This document shows positions 37,619-47,066 of a stretch of 64,000 nucleotides of DNA, one piece after another. The notes below the pieces were generated by a model, which was not told the DNA's origin, did not search any database, and worked only from the letters and a program-made list of their open reading frames with translations. Both the position numbers and the translations under genes were made by a program. This DNA comes from an uncultured Psychrosphaera sp. (lineage in GTDB: Bacteria; Pseudomonadota; Gammaproteobacteria; Enterobacterales; Alteromonadaceae). Numbering within the stretch: the first letter of the stretch is position 1; the number at the start of each line of letters is the position of its first letter. The stretch lies in the NCBI RefSeq assembly GCF_947500655.1, contig NZ_CANMSK010000015.1:1-64000 (forward strand). The letters are read 5' to 3'.

Positions 37619-38260
37619 GTGTTTACAGGCATTGTTGAAGCAATTGGTAAAATAACGTCATTACAAAAAAAAGGCGGAGATTACCAAGTAACCGTTAACA
37701 GCGGTGACTTGGATTTATCAGATGTGAAATTAGGTGACAGTATCGCAACAAACGGTGTTTGCTTAACGGTTGTTGAATTATCAAGTAACGGATACGTTGC
37801 TGATGTATCAAATGAAACCATTAAACATACAGGTTTTGCCCATTATAAAGACGGTCAGTTAGTTAATTTAGAAAAAGCGATGTTGCCAACCACTCGATTT
37901 GGTGGACACATGGTAAGTGGTCATGTTGACACTGTGGCCAAATTAACTCGTGTTGTTAATAATGGCAGAGCAATCGATTTATGGTTTGATTTACCAAGTG
38001 ATATTGCAAAATACGTGGTAAAAAAAGGCTCAATCACCATTGATGGTGTAAGCTTGACGGTCAATGATGTTGAAGCTCAAAAGTTCAAGTTAACGATTGT
38101 TCCGCATACATCAGAACAAACAACGTTAGAAAAGTTAACAGTAGGTACTGCAGTAAATGTAGAAGTTGATATAATCGCTCGATATGTGGAACGTCTTGTC
38201 AGTAAATCAGATGATGGCGTTACTATGGGGTTATTAGCAAAGTCAGGTTTTTTGAAATAG
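37619..38260 (+). CDS. ribE: Riboflavin synthase, alpha subunit
   Basis: Final step: dismutation of two 6,7-dimethyl-8-ribityllumazines into riboflavin. Two homologous lumazine-binding barrels are visible (MFTGIVEAIGKI, GVCLTVVEL, then GGHMVSGHVD and DGVSLTVNDV). The start is GTG 37619, the expected MFTGI N-terminus, with TGAGG 8 bases upstream. The 213 residues match the family. Confidence 0.97.
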   Translation: MFTGIVEAIGKITSLQKKGGDYQVTVNSGDLDLSDVKLGDSIATNGVCLTVVELSSNGYVADVSNETIKHTGFAHYKDGQLVNLEKAMLPTTRFGGHMVSGHVDTVAKLTRVVNNGRAIDLWFDLPSDIAKYVVKKGSITIDGVSLTVNDVEAQKFKLTIVPHTSEQTTLEKLTVGTAVNVEVDIIARYVERLVSKSDDGVTMGLLAKSGFLK

Positions 38261-38297
38261 AACCTTCATTTAGATTTAAACGATTCTGGTAGAAGAA

Positions 38298-39407
38298 ATG
38301 AAATTAAATACCCCTGAAGAAATAATTGAAGATATTCGTCATGGCAAAATGGTCATACTTATGGACGACGAAGATAGGGAAAATGAAGGTGATTTGATCA
38401 TGGCAGCAGACATGCTAACGCCTGAACAAATTAACTTTATGGTTACGCACGCACGTGGCTTAGTTTGCTTACCTATGAGTGAAGAAAGAGCGATAGCACT
38501 TAATTTATCGCTTATGGTTGATAACAATAATGCAGCATTTGCTACAAACTTTACGGTTTCTATTGAAGCGGCTGAAGGCGTAACAACAGGTATTAGTGCA
38601 GCAGATAGAGCTAGAACAGTACAAGCTGCGGTATCGGCTAACCCAAAACCATCTGACATTGTTCAACCGGGTCATATTTTTCCTTTAGTTGCTAAAAAAG
38701 GTGGTGTATTAACTCGCGCAGGTCACACTGAAGCGGCTGTTGATTTAGCCCGTTTAGCAGGACGTGTTGATGCGGGTGTTATCGTTGAAATTTTGAACGA
38801 AGATGGCTCAATGGCGCGTCGTCCAGATTTAGAAATATTTGCAGAAAAGCACGACTTAAAAATTGGCACCATTGCTGATTTAATTGAATACCGTAATTTA
38901 AATGAAACTACCGTTGAGCGTATTGCGAAATGCAAATTACCAACTAAATTTGGTGAGTTCGACTTATATACCTTTAAAGACACTATTGATGAACAAGTTC
39001 ATTTTGCGTTAGTTAAAGGTGATGTAACGACACAAGAGTCACCACTTGTTCGAGTTCATTTACAAAATACGTTTAGCGATCTTTTATCGTCTGACCGTTC
39101 AGTTAATCGCAGTTATGCGATTGATAGCGCATTAGAAAAAATTTCAGAAGAAGGCGGCGTATTTGTATTGTTAGGTAAACAAGAAGAACCGTCTGATTTA
39201 ATCAGTATTGTAAAACGCTTTGAAGCTGAAGATTCAGGTGAAACCTTAGCGCCAGCTAAATGGACTGGAACATCTCGTAATGTCGGTGTTGGTTCACAAA
39301 TATTAGCGCAATTAGGTATTAAGAAAATGCGACTGTTAAGCTCTCCTAAAAAATACCATGCATTATCTGGTTTTGGTTTAGAAGTGACTGAATACGTAAG
39401 TGAATAG
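38298..39407 (+). CDS. DHBP synthase fused to a degenerate GTP cyclohydrolase II domain (RibBX type)
   Basis: The N-terminal half (about 1-200) is a full 3,4-dihydroxy-2-butanone-4-phosphate synthase: MDDEDRENEGDLIMAA, GLVCLPM and GHTEAAVDLARLAG. The C-terminal half resembles RibA in outline (FGEFDLYTF, FALVKGDV, SPLVRVH, KKMRLLSSPKKYHALSGFGLEV) but has lost the three zinc Cys normally found after VH, and the QEGRGIGL loop is replaced (KQEEPSDL). It should therefore not make the pyrimidine precursor. This fits the RibBX form known from Shewanella, and a separate ribA is expected elsewhere. No FMN riboswitch is seen in the 37 bases before it. Confidence 0.9.
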   Translation: MKLNTPEEIIEDIRHGKMVILMDDEDRENEGDLIMAADMLTPEQINFMVTHARGLVCLPMSEERAIALNLSLMVDNNNAAFATNFTVSIEAAEGVTTGISAADRARTVQAAVSANPKPSDIVQPGHIFPLVAKKGGVLTRAGHTEAAVDLARLAGRVDAGVIVEILNEDGSMARRPDLEIFAEKHDLKIGTIADLIEYRNLNETTVERIAKCKLPTKFGEFDLYTFKDTIDEQVHFALVKGDVTTQESPLVRVHLQNTFSDLLSSDRSVNRSYAIDSALEKISEEGGVFVLLGKQEEPSDLISIVKRFEAEDSGETLAPAKWTGTSRNVGVGSQILAQLGIKKMRLLSSPKKYHALSGFGLEVTEYVSE

Positions 39408-39558
39408 TATGTAAATGATCAGTAATTGCTATTTTATCTAGCCAATACTGATCAAAGTTATAAATACCCTAGGTATTAGCAAGCTTATCCCTAACATCAA
39501 ATATTTTGTTGTGTTATTATCGCGCAAAATTTTTTAAGTAAAATAGTAAGGTTTACGA

Positions 39559-40023
39559 ATGAACATAATTGAAGGTAACTTCCGTGCTACAGGTAAGAAA
39601 TTTGCTGTTGTAGTTTCACGCTTTAATCACTTTATTGTGGATAGTTTATTAGACGGTGCACTTGACGCATTAGATCGTCACGGTGAAGTAAGTGATGATG
39701 ATATTACCGTTGTTTATGTTCCTGGTGCGTATGAACTTCCTGTTGCTGCTAAAAAAATGGCTAAGTCTGGAAAATTCGATGCGATTATTGCTATTGGTGC
39801 GGTAATTCGTGGTGGAACTCCACATTTTGATTTTGTTGCTGGTGAATGTAACAAAGGTCTAGCAAGTGTTTCTATGGAATTCGATATTCCATTAGCATTT
39901 GGTGTGATCACGACAGATAGCATTGAACAAGCCATTGAACGTGCCGGCACAAAAGCGGGTAACAAAGGTGGTGAAGCCGCATTAAGCGCGCTTGAAATGG
40001 TCAACGTTATGGCTCAACTTTAG
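39559..40023 (+). CDS. ribH: 6,7-dimethyl-8-ribityllumazine synthase
   Basis: Condenses the RibB and RibD products to the lumazine, forming an icosahedral or pentameric shell. Family motifs: [52 protein letters not shown] with the catalytic His, and [13 protein letters not shown]. The 154 residues match. A 151-base gap before it (39408-39558) may carry an extra promoter. Followed by nusB after 12 bases. Confidence 0.97.
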   Translation: MNIIEGNFRATGKKFAVVVSRFNHFIVDSLLDGALDALDRHGEVSDDDITVVYVPGAYELPVAAKKMAKSGKFDAIIAIGAVIRGGTPHFDFVAGECNKGLASVSMEFDIPLAFGVITTDSIEQAIERAGTKAGNKGGEAALSALEMVNVMAQL

Positions 40024-40035
40024 GACTTTTATTTA

Positions 40036-40455
40036 ATGAAACCTGCTGCAAGAAGAAAAGCCAGAGCATTAGCGGTACAAGCTATTTACTCTTGGCAATT
40101 AAGCCACAACTCAGTTACTGATATTGAACAACAAATGTTGTTAGATAACGATGTATCAAAAGTAGATGTTCAATACTTCCAAGAATTACTTACTGGTGTT
40201 GTAACACATTATAAAGACATTGATGTTGTATTAACGCCTTACACTGAACGTCCGTTTGAAGAAGTTGATCAAATAGAAAAAGCTATCTTACGTTTAACTG
40301 CGTTTGAGCTTAAATACCGCGTTGATGTGCCATATAAAGTGGCAATAAATGAAGGTATTGAGTTAGCTAAGAAGTTTGGCGCTGATGACAGTCATAAATT
40401 TGTTAATGGTGTATTAGACAAAGCGCTTAAAGATTTACGCGTACCATTAGTGTAA
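40036..40455 (+). CDS. nusB: Transcription antitermination factor NusB
   Basis: Binds boxA RNA with NusE (S10) in rRNA antitermination. All-helical, 139 residues, beginning [23 protein letters not shown]; typical [30 protein letters not shown] and [13 protein letters not shown] precedes the ATG. Located between ribH and thiL, as in E. coli. Confidence 0.97.
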   Translation: MKPAARRKARALAVQAIYSWQLSHNSVTDIEQQMLLDNDVSKVDVQYFQELLTGVVTHYKDIDVVLTPYTERPFEEVDQIEKAILRLTAFELKYRVDVPYKVAINEGIELAKKFGADDSHKFVNGVLDKALKDLRVPLV

Positions 40456-40484
40456 TAAAAAAATATGTGTTTTAGGATATTGGT

Positions 40485-41462
40485 ATGAAAGAGTTTGAGC
40501 TCATCCAGAAGTATTTCTCGGATCGTGGGCCTAAACGCAAGGATGTAGTGTTAGGGATTGGTGATGATGCCGCTCTAACACGAGTACCGCAAGACAAGTT
40601 ACTTGTTGTTGCCACAGATACTATGGTGGAAAATACTCATTTTTTCCCAGATACATCTCCTCGCTCAATTGGTCATCGTTGTTTAGCTGTTAATTTAAGT
40701 GACTTTGCTGCTATGGGCGCAGAGCCTGCTTGGGCATCTGTAGCTATAACATTACCGAGTGTAGATGAAGCTTGGATTGAAGAATTTGCTAATGGTTTAT
40801 TTGAGGTTGCAGAATATTGTAACGTTCAAATTATTGGTGGCGATACAACTCAAGGTCCACTTGCTATCACAGTTTCTTTAAGTGGTTTTATTCCTGAGAA
40901 TAAAGCGCTGCTTAGAAGTGGTGCTAAAGCTGGTGATTGGATTTATGTTACTGGCAGTTTAGGTGATTCTGCAATGGTTGTTGCAGCTAAGCTGAATAAG
41001 TTAAATGTCTCAACGGAAGCATTAGTCCAAGCCGAAAGAAAGTTTGACTTTCCTGTTGCTAGATTAGCCGCCGGACAGGTTCTTCGTAGAGCTGCATCTG
41101 CTGCTATTGATATATCTGACGGTCTCATTCAAGATCTTTCTCATATACTTAAAGCATCAAAAGTATCGGCTGAAATAGATGTGGCAAACTTGCCAATATC
41201 TTCCGCCGTAAAAGCTTGTTTAGATGAAGACAGTGCAACTGTAATGGCGCTGATTGGTGGTGAAGATTATGAGTTATTATTCACTCTCCCTGAAGAGCAG
41301 AAAGGCTTTTTAGAGCAAAACGCGACAGCTATGGGGGTTGAATTTACTTGTATCGGTCAAATTCGTAGTGGAGACAACGGCATCAGCTTAGTTAAAGCGG
41401 GTGAAAGATACCCGACTCCCAATACGAATGGATACCAACACTTTTCTTCCAAGGAACAATAA
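40485..41462 (+). CDS. thiL: Thiamine-monophosphate kinase
   Basis: Phosphorylates thiamine monophosphate to the active cofactor thiamine diphosphate, which transketolase in this window uses. PurM/ThiL fold: LGIGDDAAL, DTMVENTHF, NLSDFAAMGAEP, GGDTTQGPL, DISDGLIQDL and GGEDYELLF. The 325 residues match E. coli ThiL. The stop overlaps the pgpA start by one base (TAATG). Confidence 0.97.
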   Translation: MKEFELIQKYFSDRGPKRKDVVLGIGDDAALTRVPQDKLLVVATDTMVENTHFFPDTSPRSIGHRCLAVNLSDFAAMGAEPAWASVAITLPSVDEAWIEEFANGLFEVAEYCNVQIIGGDTTQGPLAITVSLSGFIPENKALLRSGAKAGDWIYVTGSLGDSAMVVAAKLNKLNVSTEALVQAERKFDFPVARLAAGQVLRRAASAAIDISDGLIQDLSHILKASKVSAEIDVANLPISSAVKACLDEDSATVMALIGGEDYELLFTLPEEQKGFLEQNATAMGVEFTCIGQIRSGDNGISLVKAGERYPTPNTNGYQHFSSKEQ

Positions 41463-41986
41463 TGTCTGAGCCAGTTGAAAAAAAACAAATAGAAGAAAGC
41501 CAAGACAACCCAGCAGCAGAAAAACAGTTCAGTATATGTAACAAAATACACTTGTTAGCAACTGGATTTGGTAGTGGTTTGCTACCAGTTAGCCCAGGTA
41601 CATTTGGTACTATTGCAGCCATTCCTTTTTATCTTTGTTTTGTTCACTCTCCTGATTGGGCGTTTTGGTTATTTACCTTGATCACTTGTTTAGTCGGGCC
41701 ATATATTTGTGGCAAAGCAGCTTCTGATATTGGTGTTCACGATCATAAATCTATTGTGTGGGACGAATTTGCCGGTTTTTTCATTACCATGTGTTTTGTG
41801 CCATTTACATGGATGAACGTATTAGCTGGATTTATCCTATTTCGTTTCTTTGACATTATTAAGCCTTGGCCAATCTCTTGGTTAGACAAACACGTTCACG
41901 GCGGTTTAGGCATAATGATAGACGATATTGTGGCGGGCATTATATCTGCTGGCATACTATTTTATTTGCAAGTCTATATAAACTAA
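41462..41986 (+). CDS. pgpA: Phosphatidylglycerophosphatase A
   Basis: Inner-membrane phosphatase making phosphatidylglycerol. Helices cover most of residues 35-170. Family motifs: GFGSGLLPVSPGTFGT, VWDEFAGFFIT, RFFDIIKPWPI and GGLGIMIDDIVAG. A charged N-terminal tail (about 25 residues, VEKKQIEESQDNP) is extra. It is coupled to thiL by a one-base overlap and is the last gene of the cluster. Confidence 0.96.
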   Translation: MSEPVEKKQIEESQDNPAAEKQFSICNKIHLLATGFGSGLLPVSPGTFGTIAAIPFYLCFVHSPDWAFWLFTLITCLVGPYICGKAASDIGVHDHKSIVWDEFAGFFITMCFVPFTWMNVLAGFILFRFFDIIKPWPISWLDKHVHGGLGIMIDDIVAGIISAGILFYLQVYIN

Positions 41987-42018
41987 CGTGTAGATTATCC
42001 CCAATATAATCATCTTTA

Positions 42019-42048
42019 TTTACGGCGTAGTGGCAGCTACGCTGTAAA
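42019..42048. other. 12-bp hairpin after pgpA
   Basis: Arms 42019-42030 and 42037-42048 (core GGCGTAG/CTACGCT, one G-U pair) with a 6-nt loop. An A-run rather than a T-run follows on the plus strand, so this is not a standard terminator. It may stabilise the end of the rib-nus-thi message or mark the edge of the cluster. Confidence 0.5.
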
Positions 42049-42260
42049 AAACTTCGCTTTAAATACGAAAAATCCTTTCATAATTATACCAAACTACGAG
42101 ATTAGATAGGGAGATCCCTTGTTGTACCTTATTCTCTCAATATTTTATTGTTAATCCAAAACTTAATTGCTAACTTGCTGACACTTATATAAACAGCCCC
42201 AGTGTACACAATTAAATACCTAGTATTTTGCACGATAGCCGCCCCCATAAAAGGATCACA

Positions 42261-43235
42261 ATGAAAAAAATAATCATACTTACGTTATTACTATTAATAG
42301 GCACGGCTATGTCTGCCAATGCAGCTGCTGGACTTATTTCTTACGGTGGGGAAGATATTGTTAAAGTTATCGACTTTCCTGATGACGAACGCTTTCAATT
42401 AGACACTGGTGAATATTTAGATATCGGTTACATTTATAAGTCGGTAAGTATTTTATTTATTCCAGTTTGGAACTATGACGGTAGATTAGTGCTCATGGCA
42501 GGAAACAATGGAAGTTACATGTATGCTTCTTACCAAGAGATGAATGATATTTTAACTGAATCTGGCAATGAATATCCAGAAGGTCCATATTTAGATTTTT
42601 GGCAACGTATTGGCGGCAAGGTTGTATTTGCAATTGCATTGTTGTTATTAATTATCAAATTGGTCAAAAAGTTTAAAAATAATAAACGTAATTCAGCATT
42701 TTTAAGTACGCTTGCAACACCAGGTGAACGTTTAAAAGACATTTTACTTAACGGACAGCAATTAGTTGAATTTGATATTGCAGAGCTTGGTTTGTCGATT
42801 ACAGATGAAGAAGATAAAACTAAGGTTGCAGGATTAGAGTTCTTTGCTTTTAGAACTTATTTTACCTCATTAATATCAGTGTCTATCATCAATATGAACA
42901 ACACTACAATAGAGCAGTTACAGGCTGTAAATGATGAATTTTTTGAGCGCTTATTGCCATTTAAAAAACGAGTATCAGCAAAAGTAAATGCAACCGTGCA
43001 TTATGTATATTTCACTTTTGATAAATCACCAAGTGAAGATGATGTTGCTTTATTAAAAGCTTTGAAAAAGCGCAAAATAAGCAGTGGAACACATTTAGTT
43101 CCAGCAATCATTGATTTTGAAAAACAAGATGTGAATTTGACTCAAGCTTTTGGCGCAATGCCGTCTAAAAAAGTAATAGAATCTTGCTTTATTGAAGGTG
43201 ATGACGATGAGGAAAGCGATGAGACTGTTAAATAA
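42261..43235 (+). CDS. Hypothetical protein with signal peptide and central membrane helix
   Basis: Not recognised. With ATG 42261 (AAAAGGA upstream) it has 324 residues. A signal peptide ends near SANAAA, then an exported domain of about 90 residues (FQLDTGEYLDIGYIYKSVSI). One membrane helix (around VVFAIALLLLIIKLVKKF) is followed by a cytoplasmic, mixed-charge domain of about 190 residues. The tail is acidic (GDDDEESDETVK). The topology (sensor outside, one helix, domain inside) suggests a signalling or assembly protein, but no motif supports that. Confidence 0.75.
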   Translation: MKKIIILTLLLLIGTAMSANAAAGLISYGGEDIVKVIDFPDDERFQLDTGEYLDIGYIYKSVSILFIPVWNYDGRLVLMAGNNGSYMYASYQEMNDILTESGNEYPEGPYLDFWQRIGGKVVFAIALLLLIIKLVKKFKNNKRNSAFLSTLATPGERLKDILLNGQQLVEFDIAELGLSITDEEDKTKVAGLEFFAFRTYFTSLISVSIINMNNTTIEQLQAVNDEFFERLLPFKKRVSAKVNATVHYVYFTFDKSPSEDDVALLKALKKRKISSGTHLVPAIIDFEKQDVNLTQAFGAMPSKKVIESCFIEGDDDEESDETVK

Positions 43236-43275
43236 GTCTTTGAACTTTTAAGTCACACCTTAACTCTTCATAACA

Positions 43276-43300
43276 AATGCCCGCGTCTGCCGGCTTTTTT
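43276..43300 (+). terminator. Imperfect terminator after the hypothetical gene
   Basis: GCCCGC and GCCGGC pair with one C-C mismatch over a 4-nt loop, followed by T6. It is weak but well placed, about 40 bases past the stop. Confidence 0.45.
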
Positions 43301-43458
43301 ATAACTAGCTGAATTTATTAAATACCGATCCCCCTGTCGACACTTCTTATTGCAAGTTCAGATTATTTAAAAAATGTGTGTGAACAACAGCGCAATGCAT
43401 TAAAAAATAACGTACTCTACAGTTACAATATTGAGAGTACAGCTCGAAGGAACATCCA

Positions 43459-43650
43459 ATGGCTAAGCAAAATTATAGTTTTGAAAAGCGTCAAAAAGAA
43501 CTAGCTAAAAAGAAGAAGAAAGAAGAGAAACGTTTGAAAAAAGCTAGCGGAAATGGGGTCGAAGTTGAAACTGATGAAAATTTAGCACCAGAGTCACAAG
43601 TACAAGAGCCACAAGCTCAAGACGTTACATCTGATAGTGATGTTAAATAA
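43459..43650 (+). CDS. Small Lys/Glu-rich protein
   Basis: A 63-residue protein beginning MAKQNYSFEKRQKELAKKKKKEEK, a highly basic helix, followed by an acidic, Gln/Glu-rich tail (VETDENLAPESQVQEPQAQD). GAAGGAA lies upstream with good spacing. Short basic proteins with the same opening are common in gammaproteobacteria, but I know of no function; RNA or ribosome association is a guess from charge only. Confidence 0.75.
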   Translation: MAKQNYSFEKRQKELAKKKKKEEKRLKKASGNGVEVETDENLAPESQVQEPQAQDVTSDSDVK

Positions 43651-43709
43651 TACCCAGCTCATCCAAATAACAACTCCTTAATACTTAAACTCAAATAAGG
43701 TTAATTAAT

Positions 43710-44705
43710 ATGAATAAGTCCTTTTTAATTTTAGTGTCTGTTTTAATCTTAACTTTCACTGGGGATGCATCAGCTCAGAACCCAGTTAAATATAATAAAG
43801 AGCTTGATGGTTTTGATTATCCATTTGAGGTGAATACCTTTGAATTTGATTCGCAAAAACAAACGTTAAAAATGCGTTATATGGATATTGGCAATAAAGA
43901 TGCTGAAAAAGTTGTGGTGTTATTACACGGTAAAAACTTTGCTGGTTTTTACTGGGAAGATGTGGCGAACGATTTAGTCAGTAAAAAATACAGAGTACTG
44001 ATCCCAGATCAAATTGGTTTTGGTAAATCATCAAAACCAGATGCTTATCAATACAGTTTGGGGCAGTTTGCTCTAAATACTAAATTGTTGTTAGAAAGCT
44101 TAAAGATAGACAATATCACTTTGGTTGGTCACTCAATGGGCGGAATGATAGCCACAACATTTGCAGTTAATTATGTGTCTACAGTAGATAAACTTATTTT
44201 AATAAACTCAATTGGTTTGGAAGATTACAGTAAATATACTGAGTTTAAAGACGTGAATTTCTTCTACAAAAATGAGCTAGGAAAAACGGTAGATAAAGCT
44301 AGAGCTTATCAGCAAAAGATTTATTACGCAGGTAAATGGTCAAAAGAGTATGAAACGTTATTAGTGCCTTTAAAAGGCATGTTAGCAGGTGACGACTGGA
44401 AAGTGGTTGCTTGGAATAATGCCTTAACCTACGGTCCAATTTTTTCTGAAAATATTGTAGACAGATTTCCTCAAATACAAAGTAAAACCTATTTAATTAA
44501 TGGAACCAGAGATACTACAGGTCCAGGTAGAGGTTGGTTAAAAGAAGGCGTAACTAGAAAATTAGGCGAATACACTAAGTTAGGAAAGCATACTCAAAGC
44601 TTGATCAAAGACTCAGTGCTTATTGAATTAGAAGGCTTAGGTCATATGCCTTTCTATGAAGATTACCCTGCGTTTATAAAGGCCTTTAATCAGGCGATTG
44701 ATTAA
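43710..44705 (+). CDS. Exported alpha/beta hydrolase
   Basis: A 331-residue protein with a signal peptide (cleavage near ASAQ). Alpha/beta hydrolase core: HGKNFAGFYW near the oxyanion hole, nucleophile Ser142 in VGHSMGG, Asp in INGTRDTTG and His in GLGHMPFYEDYP. This is a complete triad with an exported location. The sequence resembles periplasmic esterase or dehalogenase-like members, but the substrate is unknown. Downstream, a small conserved gene begins 67 bases after the stop. Confidence 0.88.
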   Translation: MNKSFLILVSVLILTFTGDASAQNPVKYNKELDGFDYPFEVNTFEFDSQKQTLKMRYMDIGNKDAEKVVVLLHGKNFAGFYWEDVANDLVSKKYRVLIPDQIGFGKSSKPDAYQYSLGQFALNTKLLLESLKIDNITLVGHSMGGMIATTFAVNYVSTVDKLILINSIGLEDYSKYTEFKDVNFFYKNELGKTVDKARAYQQKIYYAGKWSKEYETLLVPLKGMLAGDDWKVVAWNNALTYGPIFSENIVDRFPQIQSKTYLINGTRDTTGPGRGWLKEGVTRKLGEYTKLGKHTQSLIKDSVLIELEGLGHMPFYEDYPAFIKAFNQAID

Positions 44706-44772
44706 ATGCGACTTTAGATTGCATTTAGATAGAGCTCCGTTATTAAGAGAGCGCCATTATTTAGAGAGAACC

Positions 44773-45057
44773 ATGAATTTAGATAAATCGAAAAAGAGAA
44801 TTGCTAAGAAAATCAAAATGGGTTTTCAGGGGTATCCTGAAATCACTATTTCTTATTCAGGTAGCAAGGCTGACTTGGCAGAACAAGTGGCAATATCTTT
44901 TGTGCTAGAAGAAGGCGCAGAAGCTATGGTAGAAGGCTTTAAAAGCACCAGTGATGCAAGAGAAGATGAAGTTATTCAGTCAGCGATAGTTAAAATAATA
45001 GAACGTTCAGGCGTTAAAACTATCAAACTTGAACCTGGCGTTAAAGTGGTAAGTTAA
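44773..45057 (+). CDS. Conserved hypothetical protein (94 residues)
   Basis: Begins MNLDKSKKRIAKKIKMGFQGYPEITISYSG. The ATG at 44773 is preferred over an upstream in-frame start at 44698 that overlaps the hydrolase gene; AGAGAG lies nearby. It is a compact alpha/beta-looking sequence (DLAEQVAISFVLEEGAEAM, EDEVIQSAIVKIIERSG). I recall similar proteins in Alteromonadales but no assigned function. Probably transcribed with the hydrolase. Confidence 0.7.
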   Translation: MNLDKSKKRIAKKIKMGFQGYPEITISYSGSKADLAEQVAISFVLEEGAEAMVEGFKSTSDAREDEVIQSAIVKIIERSGVKTIKLEPGVKVVS

Positions 45058-45110
45058 TTTATATGCTGAGGTTTTGTAAATTACCCTCGTATTAACCTAC
45101 CTTAGAAAGT

Positions 45111-45140
45111 AAAAAGGATTTGCAATAGCAGATCCTTTTT
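45111..45140. terminator. Shared terminator, small hypothetical gene / M28 peptidase
   Basis: Arms AAAAAGGATT and GATCCTTTTT with an interior GC pair, flanked by A5 and T5, between convergent genes. Confidence 0.85.
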
Positions 45141-45208
45141 TATTTAAAGCCTATCGTATATGGGCTTTGTTATCTCTAATCTTGAACCAACAAGGAATAA
45201 ACCAGCGA

Positions 45209-46837
45209 TTACTTCTGACGTTTAAACTCAGCAGTCTCAGACCATTTTGGCCAAGCTTCGCTGTTTGCTATGTTGTAACCCACATCAAAGAATAATTGTA
45301 CGTCTTGTTGTGCGCCTGACAAATCCCAGCTAGTGCGGAATTTATCACATGGTTGGTGATAACAACCTGTCACGATTAATGACATTTTTTTACGGTATTT
45401 TACCGTTGCTTCATCAACTGGCTCATTACCACCACCGGCATATAATGCAGGTACGCCGACTTTAGCAAAGTTGAAATGATCTGAACGGTAATAGTAACCA
45501 GCAGAAGGGTGCTCACCTGTTACAGGTGTACGACTTTGTTTTGCAGCAGCCGTTGTTAAGTAATCATCAAGTTCTGACTTACCTAAGCCGTTTACGCTAA
45601 TGTCTTTAACTTTACCTAATATGTTCAAGCTGTCCATATTGATAGCCGCAACGGTTTTATTAAGTGGGATGATTGGATTTTCTGCATAAAAGCGAGAACC
45701 TAAAAGGCCTTGTTCTTCAGCCGTTACCGCCAACATAGTCACTGAACGAGACAAAGGTTGCTTTAATTCTGCAAAGGCTTGGGCTATTTCAATTAAACCA
45801 CCAATACCCGTTGCATTGTCGTGTGCGCCATTATAAATCTGGTCGCCTTTTTTGGTTTCATCAAAACCAATGTGGTCCCAATGCGCAGTATATAAAATAT
45901 GCTCATCGGCAGCTTTGTCACCCGGTAAAGTTGCAATAAAGTTATTACTAACCGATTTTTTAACTTTTGATTTAACTTCAACCGACGCCGTTAATTTACC
46001 TAATTTAACTGACATTGGTTTTTGCATGGCTTGTTTTTTTAATTTATCAAAATTCAAACCTGCTTTAGTAAAGATCTCTTTGGCAACATTAAGTTGAATC
46101 CAACCTTCAACCGCAACACGGCCTTTATTACCATCATCTTTCCATAATCCATATTGTGGACCAGTCCAGCTATTTTCTACTACAGTCCAAGGATATGACG
46201 CAGGTGCTGTTTCATGGATAATAATTGCACCAGCAGCACCTTGACGGCTTGCTTCTTCATACTTGTATGTCCAACGACCATAATATGTCATGGTTGTGCC
46301 TTGGAATAAGTTTGGATCGCCAGACTCGTACCCAGGGTCATTTACTAAAATGACCGCTGTTTTGCCTTTCATATCTAAACCTTCATAGTCGTTCCAGTCG
46401 TATTCTGGCGCGTTAATGCCATAACCAACAAAAACAAGTTCTGAATTTTTTAATTGTTCGTATTCACTTGTACGGCTAGTACCAGTCACCATGTCTTTAC
46501 GGTATTTATACTCTTTACCGCCTATGGTTAAGACTTGATCTTCGTTACCAATGATCTCTACTAAATCAACTGGCTGTAGAAAGCTATCACCATTACCCGG
46601 TTTAAAACCTAATTCAGTAAATTGTTTGGTTAAATAATCTAACGTTAGTTTTTCACCAGGACCTGTTGGAGCACGACCCATATATCGGTCACTCGATATT
46701 TCTTTTACATGTTTGCCAATATCAGCACCAGTAATTGAATCATAAGCTTTCTGGAAGTTATCTTCCGCAGCGGCATTAAACATTGCTAATACACTAGCAA
46801 AAAGGGCAATGCTTTTTATTATTTTTGTTTTTCTCAT
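45209..46837 (-). CDS. Exported M28 family zinc aminopeptidase
   Basis: A 542-residue protein with a signal peptide (cleaved near NAAAED). A protease-associated (PA) insert (about residues 130-260, GYGINAPEYDWNDYEGLDMKG) precedes the M28 domain. Two-zinc ligands: HWDHIG, GAHDNATGIGG (His/Asp), VTAEEQGLLGS (Glu/Glu), INMDSLN and the late YRSDHFNF His. The layout fits aminopeptidases that degrade peptides outside the inner membrane. With the M16 and M3 lipoproteins it makes three exported metallopeptidases in this window. Single gene. Confidence 0.92.
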   Translation of the reverse strand: MRKTKIIKSIALFASVLAMFNAAAEDNFQKAYDSITGADIGKHVKEISSDRYMGRAPTGPGEKLTLDYLTKQFTELGFKPGNGDSFLQPVDLVEIIGNEDQVLTIGGKEYKYRKDMVTGTSRTSEYEQLKNSELVFVGYGINAPEYDWNDYEGLDMKGKTAVILVNDPGYESGDPNLFQGTTMTYYGRWTYKYEEASRQGAAGAIIIHETAPASYPWTVVENSWTGPQYGLWKDDGNKGRVAVEGWIQLNVAKEIFTKAGLNFDKLKKQAMQKPMSVKLGKLTASVEVKSKVKKSVSNNFIATLPGDKAADEHILYTAHWDHIGFDETKKGDQIYNGAHDNATGIGGLIEIAQAFAELKQPLSRSVTMLAVTAEEQGLLGSRFYAENPIIPLNKTVAAINMDSLNILGKVKDISVNGLGKSELDDYLTTAAAKQSRTPVTGEHPSAGYYYRSDHFNFAKVGVPALYAGGGNEPVDEATVKYRKKMSLIVTGCYHQPCDKFRTSWDLSGAQQDVQLFFDVGYNIANSEAWPKWSETAEFKRQK

Positions 46838-47066
46838 ACTTCATGTTTCCTGTAAATACATTGAATTACATAAATTGAATCATTAATTTTTTATAATAAC
46901 GGTAAAACGTTGGATGGTTAAGATCCAAACTTACCCTGAGTATATCTATGTGTTTGGATTGAAAATAGACCTTATTGTCATTTTTTAATGAATTTTTTTT
47001 GTTTACTGTGAATAGTTTACTGTATCCTGCAACTAATACAGACAAGCCATGAATTAACATTAGAAA

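Noticed and set aside
38261..38297. FMN riboswitch before the RibBX gene
   Set aside because: Only 37 bases separate it from ribE, too short for the aptamer.
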